From: Larus michahellis
Taxonomy: Eukaryota > Chordata > Aves > Charadriiformes > Laridae
Assembly: GCF_964199755.1 (NCBI RefSeq)
Contig: NW_027435902.1
Location: 248,001-312,000, forward strand
Direction: 5' to 3'
Length of the DNA stretch: 64,000 nucleotides
This document shows positions 1 to 9,832 of the stretch, piece by piece. Positions within the stretch are counted from its first letter, which is position 1; the number at the start of each line of letters is the position of its first letter. Made by a program: the position numbers and the translations under genes. The notes below the pieces were generated by a model. That model was given only the letters and a program-made list of their open reading frames with translations, made no database searches and had not been told where the DNA came from.

Positions 1-594
1 ATATGCTTGTATTGGGTGGACGTGGCAAGGTTTTTGTAGGGGGGGGGGGGCTGCAGGGAGGAAGGTATCGGGGGAAACAACAGAGAACCCACACCAGGGC
101 AGCTATTCCCCCATTCCATGTCCCCCCACTCCCAAATCTCCATAAGAACAGTCAATGACTTGGGCTCTGTCTGTCAAAGTGGTCACTCAGGTCCCATCTT
201 TTCACACATGAAGCTGAATAAAGCAGTCACAAAGGATTTTTCTGCAGTGATGGTGTGCAATAGCGATGCTCGATCCTATCAGTTTTACATGCCCATGAAA
301 GGGGAGATACAACAGAGTGCTTAGCATTTCTTGGATTTTTTACTTTCAATATCTCAAAATGAGGGAAGCTTCTCAAATAATAGGATCATTTTGAGAAGCA
401 AAATGGAGAAATTTAGTATAAAAAAGGAAAGAAGAATCATTAATAGTGAATATAATTGTGTTTGAAGGGAAACGAGTATTTATTTGACTAGGTACTTGAT
501 AAATTTCCCATTTCAGCCTATAGCTTTGTTGGTGGGTTGTTTTTTTCAATAGTTGATGATGGTGTTTATTGTTGACAAAACCATTTCTTTTAAG
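1..594. other. non-coding stretch, no gene recognised
   Basis: A poly-G run lies near position 41-50. The rest is unique-looking AT-rich sequence with only short open frames. The end of this stretch (about 570-594) is pyrimidine-rich and ends in AG, so it could be the intron before the candidate exon at 595. Confidence 0.5.
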
Positions 595-721
595 GTGAGT
601 CGTAATTTTGAGCTGGTTGGACGGGTTAACTTGGATCAGCTGGAACAAATGAAGGGAAAACCAGAGAGCTCCAGCAGCGATGAGGAAGAAAAAGAGTTAA
701 GCCACAAGACTGAAGAGAGAG
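595..721 (+). CDS. candidate internal coding exon, unidentified protein
   Basis: A pyrimidine-rich tract ending TTTTAAG precedes this segment and a GTCAGT donor follows it. Between them one frame is open for about 42 codons. The peptide begins VSRNFELVGRVNLDQLEQ and ends with a serine/acidic cluster (SSSSDEEE) followed by KELSHKTEER. Such a cluster resembles casein-kinase-2 target regions in linkers. The composition looks like real protein rather than repeat debris, and it lies outside the CR1 that starts about 250 bases later. I do not recognise the family and see no partner exon in the window. It could be an isolated exon of a gene extending to the left, a relic, or chance. Confidence 0.35.
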
Positions 722-1636
722 GTCAGTATAGTTGCTTTTTCTTTTATGCTGGATACTGTAATGGACCCTGCCAGTCCCATCAAGCAAGATCAACTGTTGA
801 CTCAACAACAGATTCCTTAAGTTGTGGAAGCTTGTCAGTACAGGCAAAATGGAGCTTTTGTCAAGACACTTCCTGGAGGAATTTTGTGTTTCTAATGCTT
901 ATGACAAGATTTCCGTTTAAGAAAACCAAATCATGCTCCAAAAATAAATATGTTGTGAGAAAATACTGATAACATCTGTGACTGTGCAGATAACATCTAT
1001 GAGGGCTTAGAAAAATACATAAGTGGAGTAAGCCCCCATAAGCGGGCTGCTGAGGCAGCATGGGTGGAGCCAGCACCACCAGGCAGCTGATCTAAAGAAG
1101 GCGTACTCGCCAAGACCACTACCCACCTCATGAAAGAAGCCCTTCAGGAGTGCAGCAACCAGGTTGCTGCGCACTGAGCAAGCAAGCAGCGAGTGGGTGT
1201 CACCCAGGGTGTCACCTGGGAGCACCACGGCAAGGGCGGGCTCCCTGGGTGGGCGAACAGACCGGGCAAACCGGGTGCAGCACAACAGTCAGGGTGCAGC
1301 AGTTTGCATGGGAGAGCACTGAAAGGCTGCCAACTCTGCCAGGAAACAATGGTATCCACTCGGAAGAAGACTATGGCATCCGTGAGCTCTGCACCCACCA
1401 GTTCTGATGCAGCTTCCCAGATGGAGCTCTCGTGGGAACAGCCCAGACGTTGGGCTGCAGGGTGTGCCCTGCTCTTATGCCAGTGTCAGATGGCAGTGGT
1501 GGGCATGCCAGTGGGAGGTGTGCCCAGATAGAGGAGCTCCTCTGCTTCGTGATGGAGCTCAGGGAGGAGGTAAGTAGTTTGAGGGCCATCAGAGAACAAG
1601 AGAGAGAGAGATGCATGGAGTCGCACCCTGCCTCCC

Positions 1637-2299
1637 ATGATAAAAACCCAGCAGGCAGACAGAGCCCCTGCTACAGAGAACTCCCTGTCCTCACTCTGTC
1701 CGACTGAATGTGGTGACTTGGAGGACAGGGGACAATGGCAAGAAGTTCCTGCCCAGCGCAACAAGCGCTGCAGTTGCATCTGCCCAGCAACTACCCCACC
1801 TTCCCAGATGCCATTGCATAACAGGTACAGTGCTCTGCAAGGGGAACTGGACAACAATGAGCATGATAGTTCTTCCAGCTTGGAGGTGTCATCGAGGTCT
1901 AGTCGGACCACCCCCTGCATCAAAACCTCTGTGGTAAAGAACAAAAGATGGGTCATTGTCATAGGCGACTTGCTACTGCAGGGAGCGGAAGGCCCGATAT
2001 GCAGACCGGACCCACTACATAGGGAGGTCTGCTGTCTCCCTGGGGCCCAGGTTAAGCATGTGAAAAAGCAGCTTCCTTCCCTAGTACGGCCCTCAGATTA
2101 TTACCCCCTTTTGATCTTTCAGGTAGGCAGTGACGAAGTAGTGAGAAGAAGTCCGAGGGCAATGAAGAGAGATTTCAGGACCTTGGGACAACTGGTCAAG
2201 GGATCGGGAGCACAAGTTGTGTTCTCCTCCTTTCCCCCAGTTGCAGGGAATGATGAGGGAGTAATTAGGAAGAGCCAGCAGATCAATGCCTGGCTCTGA
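1637..2299 (+). pseudogene. CR1 ORF1 (gag-like) relic
   Basis: An open frame of 220 codons inside the long CR1. CR1 ORF1 proteins are RNA-binding, esterase-like chaperones of the retrotransposon RNA. The part NKRWVIVIGDLLLQGAEGPI resembles the conserved start of the ORF1 esterase-like domain, where a VxVIGDSLLRG-type motif is usual; here the serine is replaced by leucine. An unbroken frame of this length suggests a fairly young insertion, but the coupled ORF2 is broken, so no autonomous element is expected. Confidence 0.65.
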
Positions 2300-2496
2300 G
2301 CCTGATGCTACTGTCAGGACTTTGGGTTCTTTGACCACAGCTTGATTTACAAAATGCCAGGCCTGCTGGTAATGGGCGGGAATAGCTTATCTTGCGGGGG
2401 GAAAAGGGTTCTAGGACAAGAGTTATCAGGGCTCACTGAGAGAGCTTTAAACTAGATTCATAGGGGGATGGGGATGTAACTGGGCTTGCTAGAGAG

Positions 2497-3479
2497 GTGC
2501 CAAGGCGTAGTAGCTCAGCACTTGTAGGGCAGCGTGATAGTATTTTTGAGAACCAGAAGGCCTACCACCCCTTAAGGGTGAAAACTACATGCTCAACTCC
2601 CTCTCTGAAATGCTTATACACCAATGCACGCAGCATGGGGAATAAACAGGAAGAACTGGAGATCTGTGTGCGGTTGCAGGGCCATGATCTCATTGCAATT
2701 ACTGAGACATGGTGGGACAGCTCACATGGCTGGAATGCTGTCATGGATGGCTGTGTCCTTTTCAGGAAAGACAGGCCAGCGAGGTGAGGTGGTGGAGTTG
2801 CTCTTTATGTGAGAGAGCATCTGGAATGTATCCAGCTCTCCCTGGGGGCGGATGAAGAGAGGGTTGAGAGCTTGTGGGTAAGGATTAAGGGGCAGGCAAA
2901 TATGGGAGACGCTGTTGTGGGTGTTTATTACAGGCCACCTGATCAGGATGGGGAAGCTGATGAGGCCTTCTACAGACCGCTGAAAGTAGCTTCATAATCA
3001 CAGGCTTTGGTTCTCATGGGGGACTTCAATCACCCCGATATCTGCTGGGAAGGCTACACAGCCAGGCATGCACAGTCCAGGAGGAACTCTAGGGTGCTGA
3101 TAATAAGTTTTTGACTCAGGTAGTGGAGGAGCCAAAAAGGAGAGGTGTACTACTGGACCTGGTACTGACAAACAAAGAGGGACTGGTGGAGGACATTAAG
3201 GTTGGGGGCAGCCTTGGCTGTAGTGATCACGAGAAGATAGAATTCAGGATCATGGGTAGTATGCACAAAACAGCAAGTAGGATTGCAACCTTGGACTTCA
3301 GGAGGGCTAACATCGACCTCTTCAAGAATCATAGGAAGTTCCATCTCAACATGAGGAGGAACTTCTTTACTTTGAGGGTACCAGAGCACTGGAACAGGCT
3401 GCCCAGAGAGGTGGTGGAGTCTCCGTCTCTGGAGACATTCAGAACCTGCCTGGATGCATTCCTGTGTAACCTGCTCTAA
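2497..3479 (+). pseudogene. CR1 ORF2 relic: endonuclease pieces joined to C-terminal tail
   Basis: Three separate open stretches (2497-2787, 2809-2997, 3111-3479) together cover most of an apurinic-type endonuclease domain and then the last ~40 residues of ORF2, ending in a [20 protein letters not shown] terminus. Stops and frame changes separate the stretches. No FADD-containing palm domain is present. The copy is inactive. Confidence 0.75.
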
Positions 3480-3566
3480 GGTGACCCTGCTCTGGCAGGG
3501 GGGTTGGACTAGATGATCTCCAGAGGTTCCTTCCAACCCCTACCATTCTGTGATTCTGTGATTCTA

Positions 3567-5844
3567 TTTTAGTGGGATGTCAGATTATTCTGTGTTGGTA
3601 ACCCATGTTCAGCTTTGCTGCTCCACATTATACCAGTGAGGGATATAGTTCAGTGGCCAAGCTTATTTTGGGGCTGTTGTCTGCCCACTGTCTGCCCCAT
3701 GCTTACAATGCATTCCTTCCCTCATCTATGTGAGAGTTGACCCTTTTGCCATCACTTTGGTCGTCAACTCTGAAGCCAGGGGAATTCCATTCTTTACCTC
3801 CAAGTCACCATTCTAACTGTGTACTTTGTGCCTAAATTAACATCTATGAATAATCCCACTGAGTTCAGTAAGTCTTATTCATGTGTTTATTGTTCAGATG
3901 GTTAGCTGAGTAGGGATAAAGAAAGGTAGTTCTTGGTGAATTGGACTGTGAGGGGGGATTGTGTGCTTTTGTGTTTGTTTGGGGTTTTTGGCCTTTAATA
4001 TTAAAATAATTTTAGTGCAAATATCTGGTACTGACTGGAATATTCCATGTATTTTCACGATCTGCTCTATAGTGCATGACTTCATCAATCAAATGCAATA
4101 TGTTTGCAATTCTTGTTCAACAGTAAAAGGAGCTTGATTTGAACTAATAACTGCAGTGAGCCTTGTCATGCCTAATCATCAGGTTCCAGGGGTCATCCAA
4201 CCTCCTGATGCTGACTGCAGGCTGCCAAGTTTCTATGTTTACCTTTTTCCTTCTGAAATTTCAGTTTTCAATTGAAAACTCATTTCAAGTTCATTCAAGA
4301 GTTTTTCACAAAAGAAAACATGTCTCCCTGGGTATTTTCAAATCTGTAAAAGTTAAGATTGCTAGATTCACAAGCAGTTTACAGAACATGAAGGGGTCAT
4401 TAACATGTCACTTTGAGTGTGACTGGCGATATCTTTATTTAATGAGGAAGAGAGTGAGTTAGATAGGAAACAACTTTTACTGAAAAACATACTCCATGAG
4501 AACTTTGTTAGCAGCCCTAAAAGAAATCAGGAGAGGAGTGGGAGGGATGTTGGTTTCACACGTGTTCCAAAGTTTGACATTATTAACTCTGCACCCTCAT
4601 GTGGAAGTTTGTTCAAGTGTCTGTTCAGTGGGGGGTGTGACCCTAAGAGCTTCAGAGCTGAAAAAATGAGTCTAATTCTTTGACTGAAGAACTGTCTTTC
4701 CCTAACTTGCAGCTGTAACAGACATTAATGTTTTCTGTAGACCAGCAGCTAGAAAGGGAAGAAGAATCATGCTGTCTGTGAGGATTACATCAGCACTACA
4801 GACAAGCATAGGTGCTGAAATGACCCTGGAAACCATGGTATCCAGACAGAAAAAAAGAAAGTACTATCAGCTGAACCTCATAAATCCCTATAAACTACCA
4901 TGGGATAAAAATAATAAAATTAAGATCATCATTTAAATTGTCTTCAGGATACTGGAGATACTTAACACTTATTATGAAAATTTAAGAATACCACCTTCTA
5001 GGCTGGAGAGTTAAATTTGCAGGGAGAAACAGACACAGAGTCATAGAATGGTTCAGGTTAGAAGGGACACACATTCACATAGGTACCAGTGCTTTGAAAA
5101 TAGATCATTCATTCCTAAAAGCAGCTTTGTTTCGTCCTTCTGCCCACCCCACCTGCCCATCCCTTCCCATTTACCACTGTTCAAGTAAGTCGATTAAAAT
5201 CACATCAAATTTTTATTCGTTTTTGGCCTCTGAGGTCTCTTGGACAGGTTTGTCCTGCTTTGAGATGGCTTTCCAGCTGCCATCTCAAACTTGCACACAG
5301 AAAGAGGGAAAAAACCACCAGTCTGAAGGAACGGCACCACATTTCCTTTGCACCTTGTGTTAACAACTGGGGACACGAGGACACTTCGGAGTTACTGTGA
5401 ACATCCATCCTTTCCCAAAGCAGAAGCAGCAGAATGTGCCAGATCCTGGAGGGCTGCATTAGGAAGCTGAGGGAAGACCTCCAGTGCTGGGAGGGGCAAA
5501 AGCTTCCTCGTCAGCCTGTCTTTCCTCTGAGAAAGCTGATTCTAACCCAAAGCCTCCATATTGCCATTGGAGATCATCTTCCATCTCCTCATCTCCTCCT
5601 CCATCTCTCCTACGTTAAAACGTAGTCATTCTCCTGTCGTGATATCGCTCTGGTTTGTCACCACATGCACTGGTGGTGCAGGCTGTGAGGAGGGATGGTT
5701 CTGAGCAAGTAGTCACGTGTAATTAAACTGTGAACTTAAAATGTTTCGGGCCCAAAAGGGAAGAACCCACCACCAAGATGATGTAGCTCTGGCGATACCT
5801 GGTGCTAACCCACATGCAGAGGAGGAACTCAGGGATCATCAGAG
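3567..5844. other. intergenic, mostly unique sequence
   Basis: AT-rich sequence with no recognisable gene. Around 5038-5072 there is a short piece resembling the antisense CR1 3' end (ATAGAATGG..AGAAGGGACA). A short open frame at 5094-5363 has no recognisable similarity. Confidence 0.5.
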
Positions 5845-6040
5845 GTGACAGAATCACTCAACCATCAGGGTGGGAAGGGACCTTGGGTGGTCTCCAGCCC
5901 AACCGTGTGCATACATGAGGATCAACACAGAAGCCACCCCAAGTTTCTCAGGGCTTTGTCCAATAGAGTCCTAAAACCCTTGAAGAACAGAGTCCATAAC
6001 CTCTCCAGAGCCGTTCAAATGCTTCATAATCCTTACTGAC
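5845..6040 (-). mobile_element. CR1 3'-end fragment, antisense
   Basis: Reads as the reverse complement of a CR1 tail: AGAATCA near 5850, GGTGGGAAGGGACCTT near 5870, then degraded ORF2 C-terminal sequence. It is diverged and 5' truncated. Confidence 0.6.
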
Positions 6041-6319
6041 TTCTGTCCTTCACATCCTGTCTGACCTGCGCTTGTTTCAGCTGATGACCATCATCTCTTT
6101 TCTCCACAAGTCTCGTAAAGGCTGCTATCTTTTCAGCCCAGCAGAAAGTGAACATGTGGCATCAACACTGGGTCAGGGTCCCATGGGCATGAAAAGCGCA
6201 TGGCTGTACTCATGCTATAGGAAGGACACGTAGTGTGGGGAGAGCGTCTGTGCTCTGTGGTCACACGTGTGGGCATTATGTATACGTGTGTTTGTATGTG
6301 CCCTGGGCATCCTGCTGGA

Positions 6320-6870
6320 CACCAAAGCTGACCACGAGCCGGCAGCATGCCCTGGTGGCAAAGGATGGCCTGGGCTGCATCAGGAGTCTTGGCTGGGGGA
6401 GGTGGTCCTTCCCCTCAGCACTGGTGAGGCCCGACCTGGAGTGCTGTGTCCAGTGCTGGGCTCCCCAGTACAAGACAGACATGGACACACCAAGGAAAGC
6501 TCGCAAAGATGGTGAAGGGACTGGAGCATCTCTTCTACAAGGAAAGGCTGAGAGAGCTGGGACTGCTCAGCCTGGAGAAGGCTCCGGGGGATCTTATCAA
6601 TGTATATAAATACCTGACGGTTGGGTGCAGAGAGGACAGTGACAGGACCGGAGGCAACGGGCACAAACTAGAGGTTCCCTCTGAACATCAGGAAGCACTT
6701 TCACTGTAAGCACCAGCACAGGTTGCCCAGGGAAGCTGAGGAGTCCCTATCCATGGAGATGATCAAAAGCCACCTAGACACGGTTCCGGGCAACCAGCTC
6801 TAGGTGGCCCTGCTTGAGCAGGAGGTGGGACCACATGATCTCAAGAAATCCTTTCCAACCTAAACGATCC
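6320..6870 (+). mobile_element. CR1 3' fragment, sense
   Basis: Contains the typical CR1 ORF2 C-terminal series: a [22 protein letters not shown] block near 6425-6475, an [17 protein letters not shown] block near 6541-6580, and the tail GATCTCAAGAAATCCTTTCC near 6840. Several frame changes show it is dead. Confidence 0.75.
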
Positions 6871-7980
6871 TGTGCCTCACGTCCAATTTACCCAGGTGAC
6901 TGAGGGACCCAGCCACCGACGCTCCACCTCCCACATGAACCCCTCAGTTTCTGAAGGACCCAGGTGTCCAGCTGCCCCCTGCCCTCCAAACCCTCTCAGC
7001 TTGTGTCTGGGGGACCTAGGAGTCCAGGGAACCCATCCCTGCAAGCCCCTCTGCCCACATCTGGAGGACCCAGGCCTCCAAGGGTCCCAGTTGCGTGGGG
7101 GTGCCCTGCTTCCCCCTGTGCCAGGGACACAGATGTTCAGGCAGGAACAGGAGAAGGTTGGTGCCACCAGTGACAGGCAGCCTTGGGCCTGGGAGGGGGC
7201 GGGAGGTGACAGCAGTGTCCCTAGGGTGCTGGGCAGGTTAGCCTGTAGAGAGGAGGGTGGCATCTTTTACCTGGAAACACCCTGAACACTGGGACATCCC
7301 CCTTCTTGGGGGTGGTGGGGTGGGGATCTGTCACCCAGAGGACACGCCAGGGGCCCCTGCTACCCCCCACACCTATCGGACCCTGCCCAGGCTCCAGGGT
7401 AGCACTGGTGGCAGTGTAACATGGGGAGTGGGGTGCTGTGTCAGAGAGGAGCTCTAAAATACCCCCCGGGTCCCCATCTCATCCCCTACTGTCCCGCCAC
7501 ATTCCCCCCTGATCCTGGGTCCCACCATCCTCATCCCATATCCCCATGTCACGCCCCCTCCGTCCTTCACCAGTTTCCATGTCCCCCCAGCCAATATTCA
7601 TGCCACTTCCCTTGTGCCCAGGGCACCCCACATCCCCTCACCCCTCCCCACCATCACCCCCAGTGTCCCCCAGCAGTCTTCCCTAACCCCCCCCCCCCCA
7701 GCATTCCCAGTGCCCCATCTCCCCCAGACCCCAAATCACACGCCCGTGCCCACATCTCCTGCTCTGCCCCACATCACCCCGGGGCCACTCACATCCCCAT
7801 ACCACCACCTTCACCTTGTCCCCTCCTGGTCCCTACATGCCCACCACAGCTCTCCATGTCCCCTCCCTTGTCCCAGGGGCTCCCCACCCCCCCTTACCCG
7901 TCGCCTAATGTCCCCCAGCTGCTCCCCCTGGTCCCATCCCCTTTAATCATCCCCACTGTGTCCCCTTCCCCAAGCCCCCC
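6871..7980. other. C-rich low-complexity DNA upstream of MVP
   Basis: Long pyrimidine-rich, CCCC-rich sequence with no splice-bounded coding pattern. The many proline-rich open frames here (for example 7421-8029) reflect base composition. No promoter element could be fixed. Confidence 0.5.
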
Positions 7981-8234
7981 AGGAGACGCGGCAGCGGGGG
8001 GCGCACCGAGGCGCACAACAGACACATGAAGCCGCGGCCAGGGGCGATGGCGGTGGCCCCGGGTGCTGCAGGCTGTGCCGCCGAGGCGCTGGGCAGGACC
8101 TGCGGGCGAGAGGGGTGCCGGGATTAGAGGTCACCCGGGGGGGCCGGGAACACACCCCCGCGTGGATTCATCCTGGGGGACTTGTGTCCCCTTTTTCCCA
8201 AGGCCTGTCCCCCCAGAGCTCACCCCCTTCACCC

Positions 8235-8575
8235 CCCCATTCCCTCAGACCCTGCTCCCTGGGCCTGTCTCCCCCCGACCCTCCTCTTGTCCCCTCAGAC
8301 CCCCCCTCCCCGGGCCTGTCCCCCCCCGACCCTCCTCTTGTCCCCTCAGACCCCCCTCCCTGGGCCTGTCTCCCCCCGACCCTCCTCTTGTCCCCTCAGA
8401 CCCCCCTCCCCGGGCCTGTCCCCCCCCGACCCTCCTCTTGTCCCCTCAGACCCCCCTCCCCGGGCGTGTCCCCCCCAACCCTCCTCCCGTCCCCTCAAAC
8501 CCCCCTCCCCGGGCCTCTCCCCCCCAACGCTCCTCCCGGTGCCCTCACACCCTCCTCCCCGGGCCTCTCCCCCGC
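8235..8575. repeat. ~50-bp minisatellite, about seven copies
   Basis: The landmark GGGCCTGTC (or GGGCCTCTC) recurs at 8261, 8312, 8362, 8412, 8462, 8511 and 8561, so the period is 49-51 bp. The first copies are nearly identical and the last two have drifted. The unit also contains CTCCTCTTGTCCCCTCAGAC. It is strongly C-rich on the plus strand, giving G-runs on the other strand. Confidence 0.9.
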
Positions 8576-8719
8576 GGGGGCGGGAGGGAAGCGGCGCACG
8601 CGTACTGCGGGCGGGCAAGATGGAGGCGCCGGTTGCTGATGGAGGCGCCGGGTCGGTGGATTCGGGCCTGCGCCCGGCGGGTCCTCGCTGGAGCCGGGAC
8701 TGGGACCGGCACCGAGGTC

Positions 8720-8743
8720 GGGGCCGGGGCCGGGGCCGGGGCC
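8720..8743 (+). repeat. GGGGCC hexanucleotide array, four copies
   Basis: Four uninterrupted GGGGCC units inside the CpG island. Arrays of this hexamer can form G-quadruplexes. Confidence 0.9.
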
Positions 8744-9049
8744 GGGAGCGGCGCTGACCCCTCTGTCCGCGCCCGCCCCCGCCGCACCCTGTGGCCGCTC
8801 CCGCTTCGCCCGGCCCCGCTGGGAAAATCCCGGCGCCGAGCAGGGGCGAACCGTGCCCTCGGGAGGGTTGAATGCAGCCCGGGCGGGGGCAAATACAGCC
8901 CTGGGGGGTGGCGGGGGGACAGGTTGTGCCCTGGGTGGGGTAGATCCTCCCGGGGAGGGTAGATCTTGCTCGGGGGAGCCGTGTGGGGGCCTGTGGGGCG
9001 GGCCCCGATGGGCCGGGCGGGGCTGGGCGAAGGCGAAGGCTTTTGCGTG

Positions 9050-9700
9050 CTCTCCTCGCCCGCGGGGAGGTGTCCTGCCCCACAGAGAGGTGTCCTGCCC
9101 CGCGGCGAGGTCTCCTTCCCCCCCGCCCCGCCTCCATTTCCCCCCAGCCCCATGGCGAGCTCGCCTGCCCCACAGCAAGCTTCCCCACCCCACGGCAGGG
9201 ACCCTGGGCATCCCACCCTGCGGGGGGGCTCCTCTGCCGCATGGCAAAGTCTCACCCCCATGGCAAGCTTTTCCCACCCCGTGCCAAAGCCTCCTGCCCC
9301 ACCGTGAGCCCTATGGTGAGGTCTCCTGCCCTGCCCGAGCGTCCCCATCTGCCCCGCAGCAGCCTCATCTGCCCCACGGCAAGCTTCTCCATCTTGTGGC
9401 GAGGTCTCCCACCCCACCATGAGCCCCACAGCGAGGTCTTCTGCCCCACAGCGACCTGGTCTGCCCCACAGAAAGCTTTTCCATCCTGTGGCGAGGTCTC
9501 CCATCCCACCATAAGCCCCATGGTGATGTCTTCTGTCCTTCGTTCTCCCCCGCCTGATGAGCTCATCCACCCCATGGCAACTTCCATCAGCCCCACGGCA
9601 CACTTTTCCACCCTGTGGCAAAGTCTGTGAGCCATAACAAGCTGTTCTGTCCCACAGCAAACTCATCTACACCCCGGGAAGGTTTCCTGCCCCACAGTGA
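9050..9700. repeat. irregular short tandem repeats before MVP exon 1
   Basis: Variants of TGCCCCACAGCGAGGTCT and CCCATGGCAAGCTT recur many times with irregular spacing of about 20-30 bp. Many copies contain CCCCACAG, which looks like a 3' splice site. The last copy (AG at 9696-9697) lies 17 bases before the MVP start codon and could serve as the acceptor of the first coding exon. Confidence 0.75.
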
Positions 9701-9713
9701 AGTCTGCTGCCCC

Positions 9714-9832
9714 ATGGAGGACCCTGTGATCCGCATACCCCCCTACCACTATGTCCATGTGCTGGACCTCAACAGCAATGTCACCCGTGTGGAGGTTGGG
9801 CCCCACACCTACATCAGGCAGGATCACGAGAG
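9714..9832 (+). CDS. MVP: MVP exon 1 (first coding exon)
   Basis: Encodes residues 1-39 plus two bases: [20 protein letters not shown] onward to TYIRQDHE. It matches the conserved vault N-terminus ([18 protein letters not shown]). The donor is AG|GTGGGT. The ATG is chosen because it directly precedes the conserved block. An AG at 9696-9697 may be the acceptor joining a 5' non-coding exon. Confidence 0.9.

Larger units (their letters stand above)
963..3566 (+). mobile_element. CR1 LINE, long copy with internal RT deletion
   Basis: A CR1 non-LTR retrotransposon in plus orientation. A probable 5' untranslated part (about 963-1630) is followed by an ORF1 relic (1637-2299). Next come fragments of the ORF2 endonuclease, with LYTNARSMGNKQEELE near 2615-2660 and GVYYRPPDQD near 2918-2950. 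The element then passes from the end of the endonuclease (LDLVLTNKEGLVEDI near 3155-3200) directly to the extreme ORF2 C-terminus ([14 protein letters not shown] near 3340-3380). The reverse-transcriptase core is therefore missing. The 3' end has the avian CR1 tail with repeated ATTCTGTG. The left boundary is uncertain. Confidence 0.85.
7980..9150. promoter_or_regulatory. CpG island, probable MVP promoter region
   Basis: Strongly GC- and CpG-rich sequence with several CGCG/CCGG-dense segments, lying 0.6-1.7 kb upstream of the first MVP coding exon. In birds such islands usually mark promoters. The transcription start was not located. The island contains a 50-bp minisatellite (8235-8575) and a short GGGGCC array (8720-8743). 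A short frame starting MEAPVADGG near 8619 looks like composition, not a recognised gene. Confidence 0.5.

Noticed and set aside
7421-9666. Very long proline-, glycine- or arginine-rich open frames upstream of MVP
   Set aside because: They follow from GC-rich minisatellite sequence. Frames are open on both strands and show no conserved domain.
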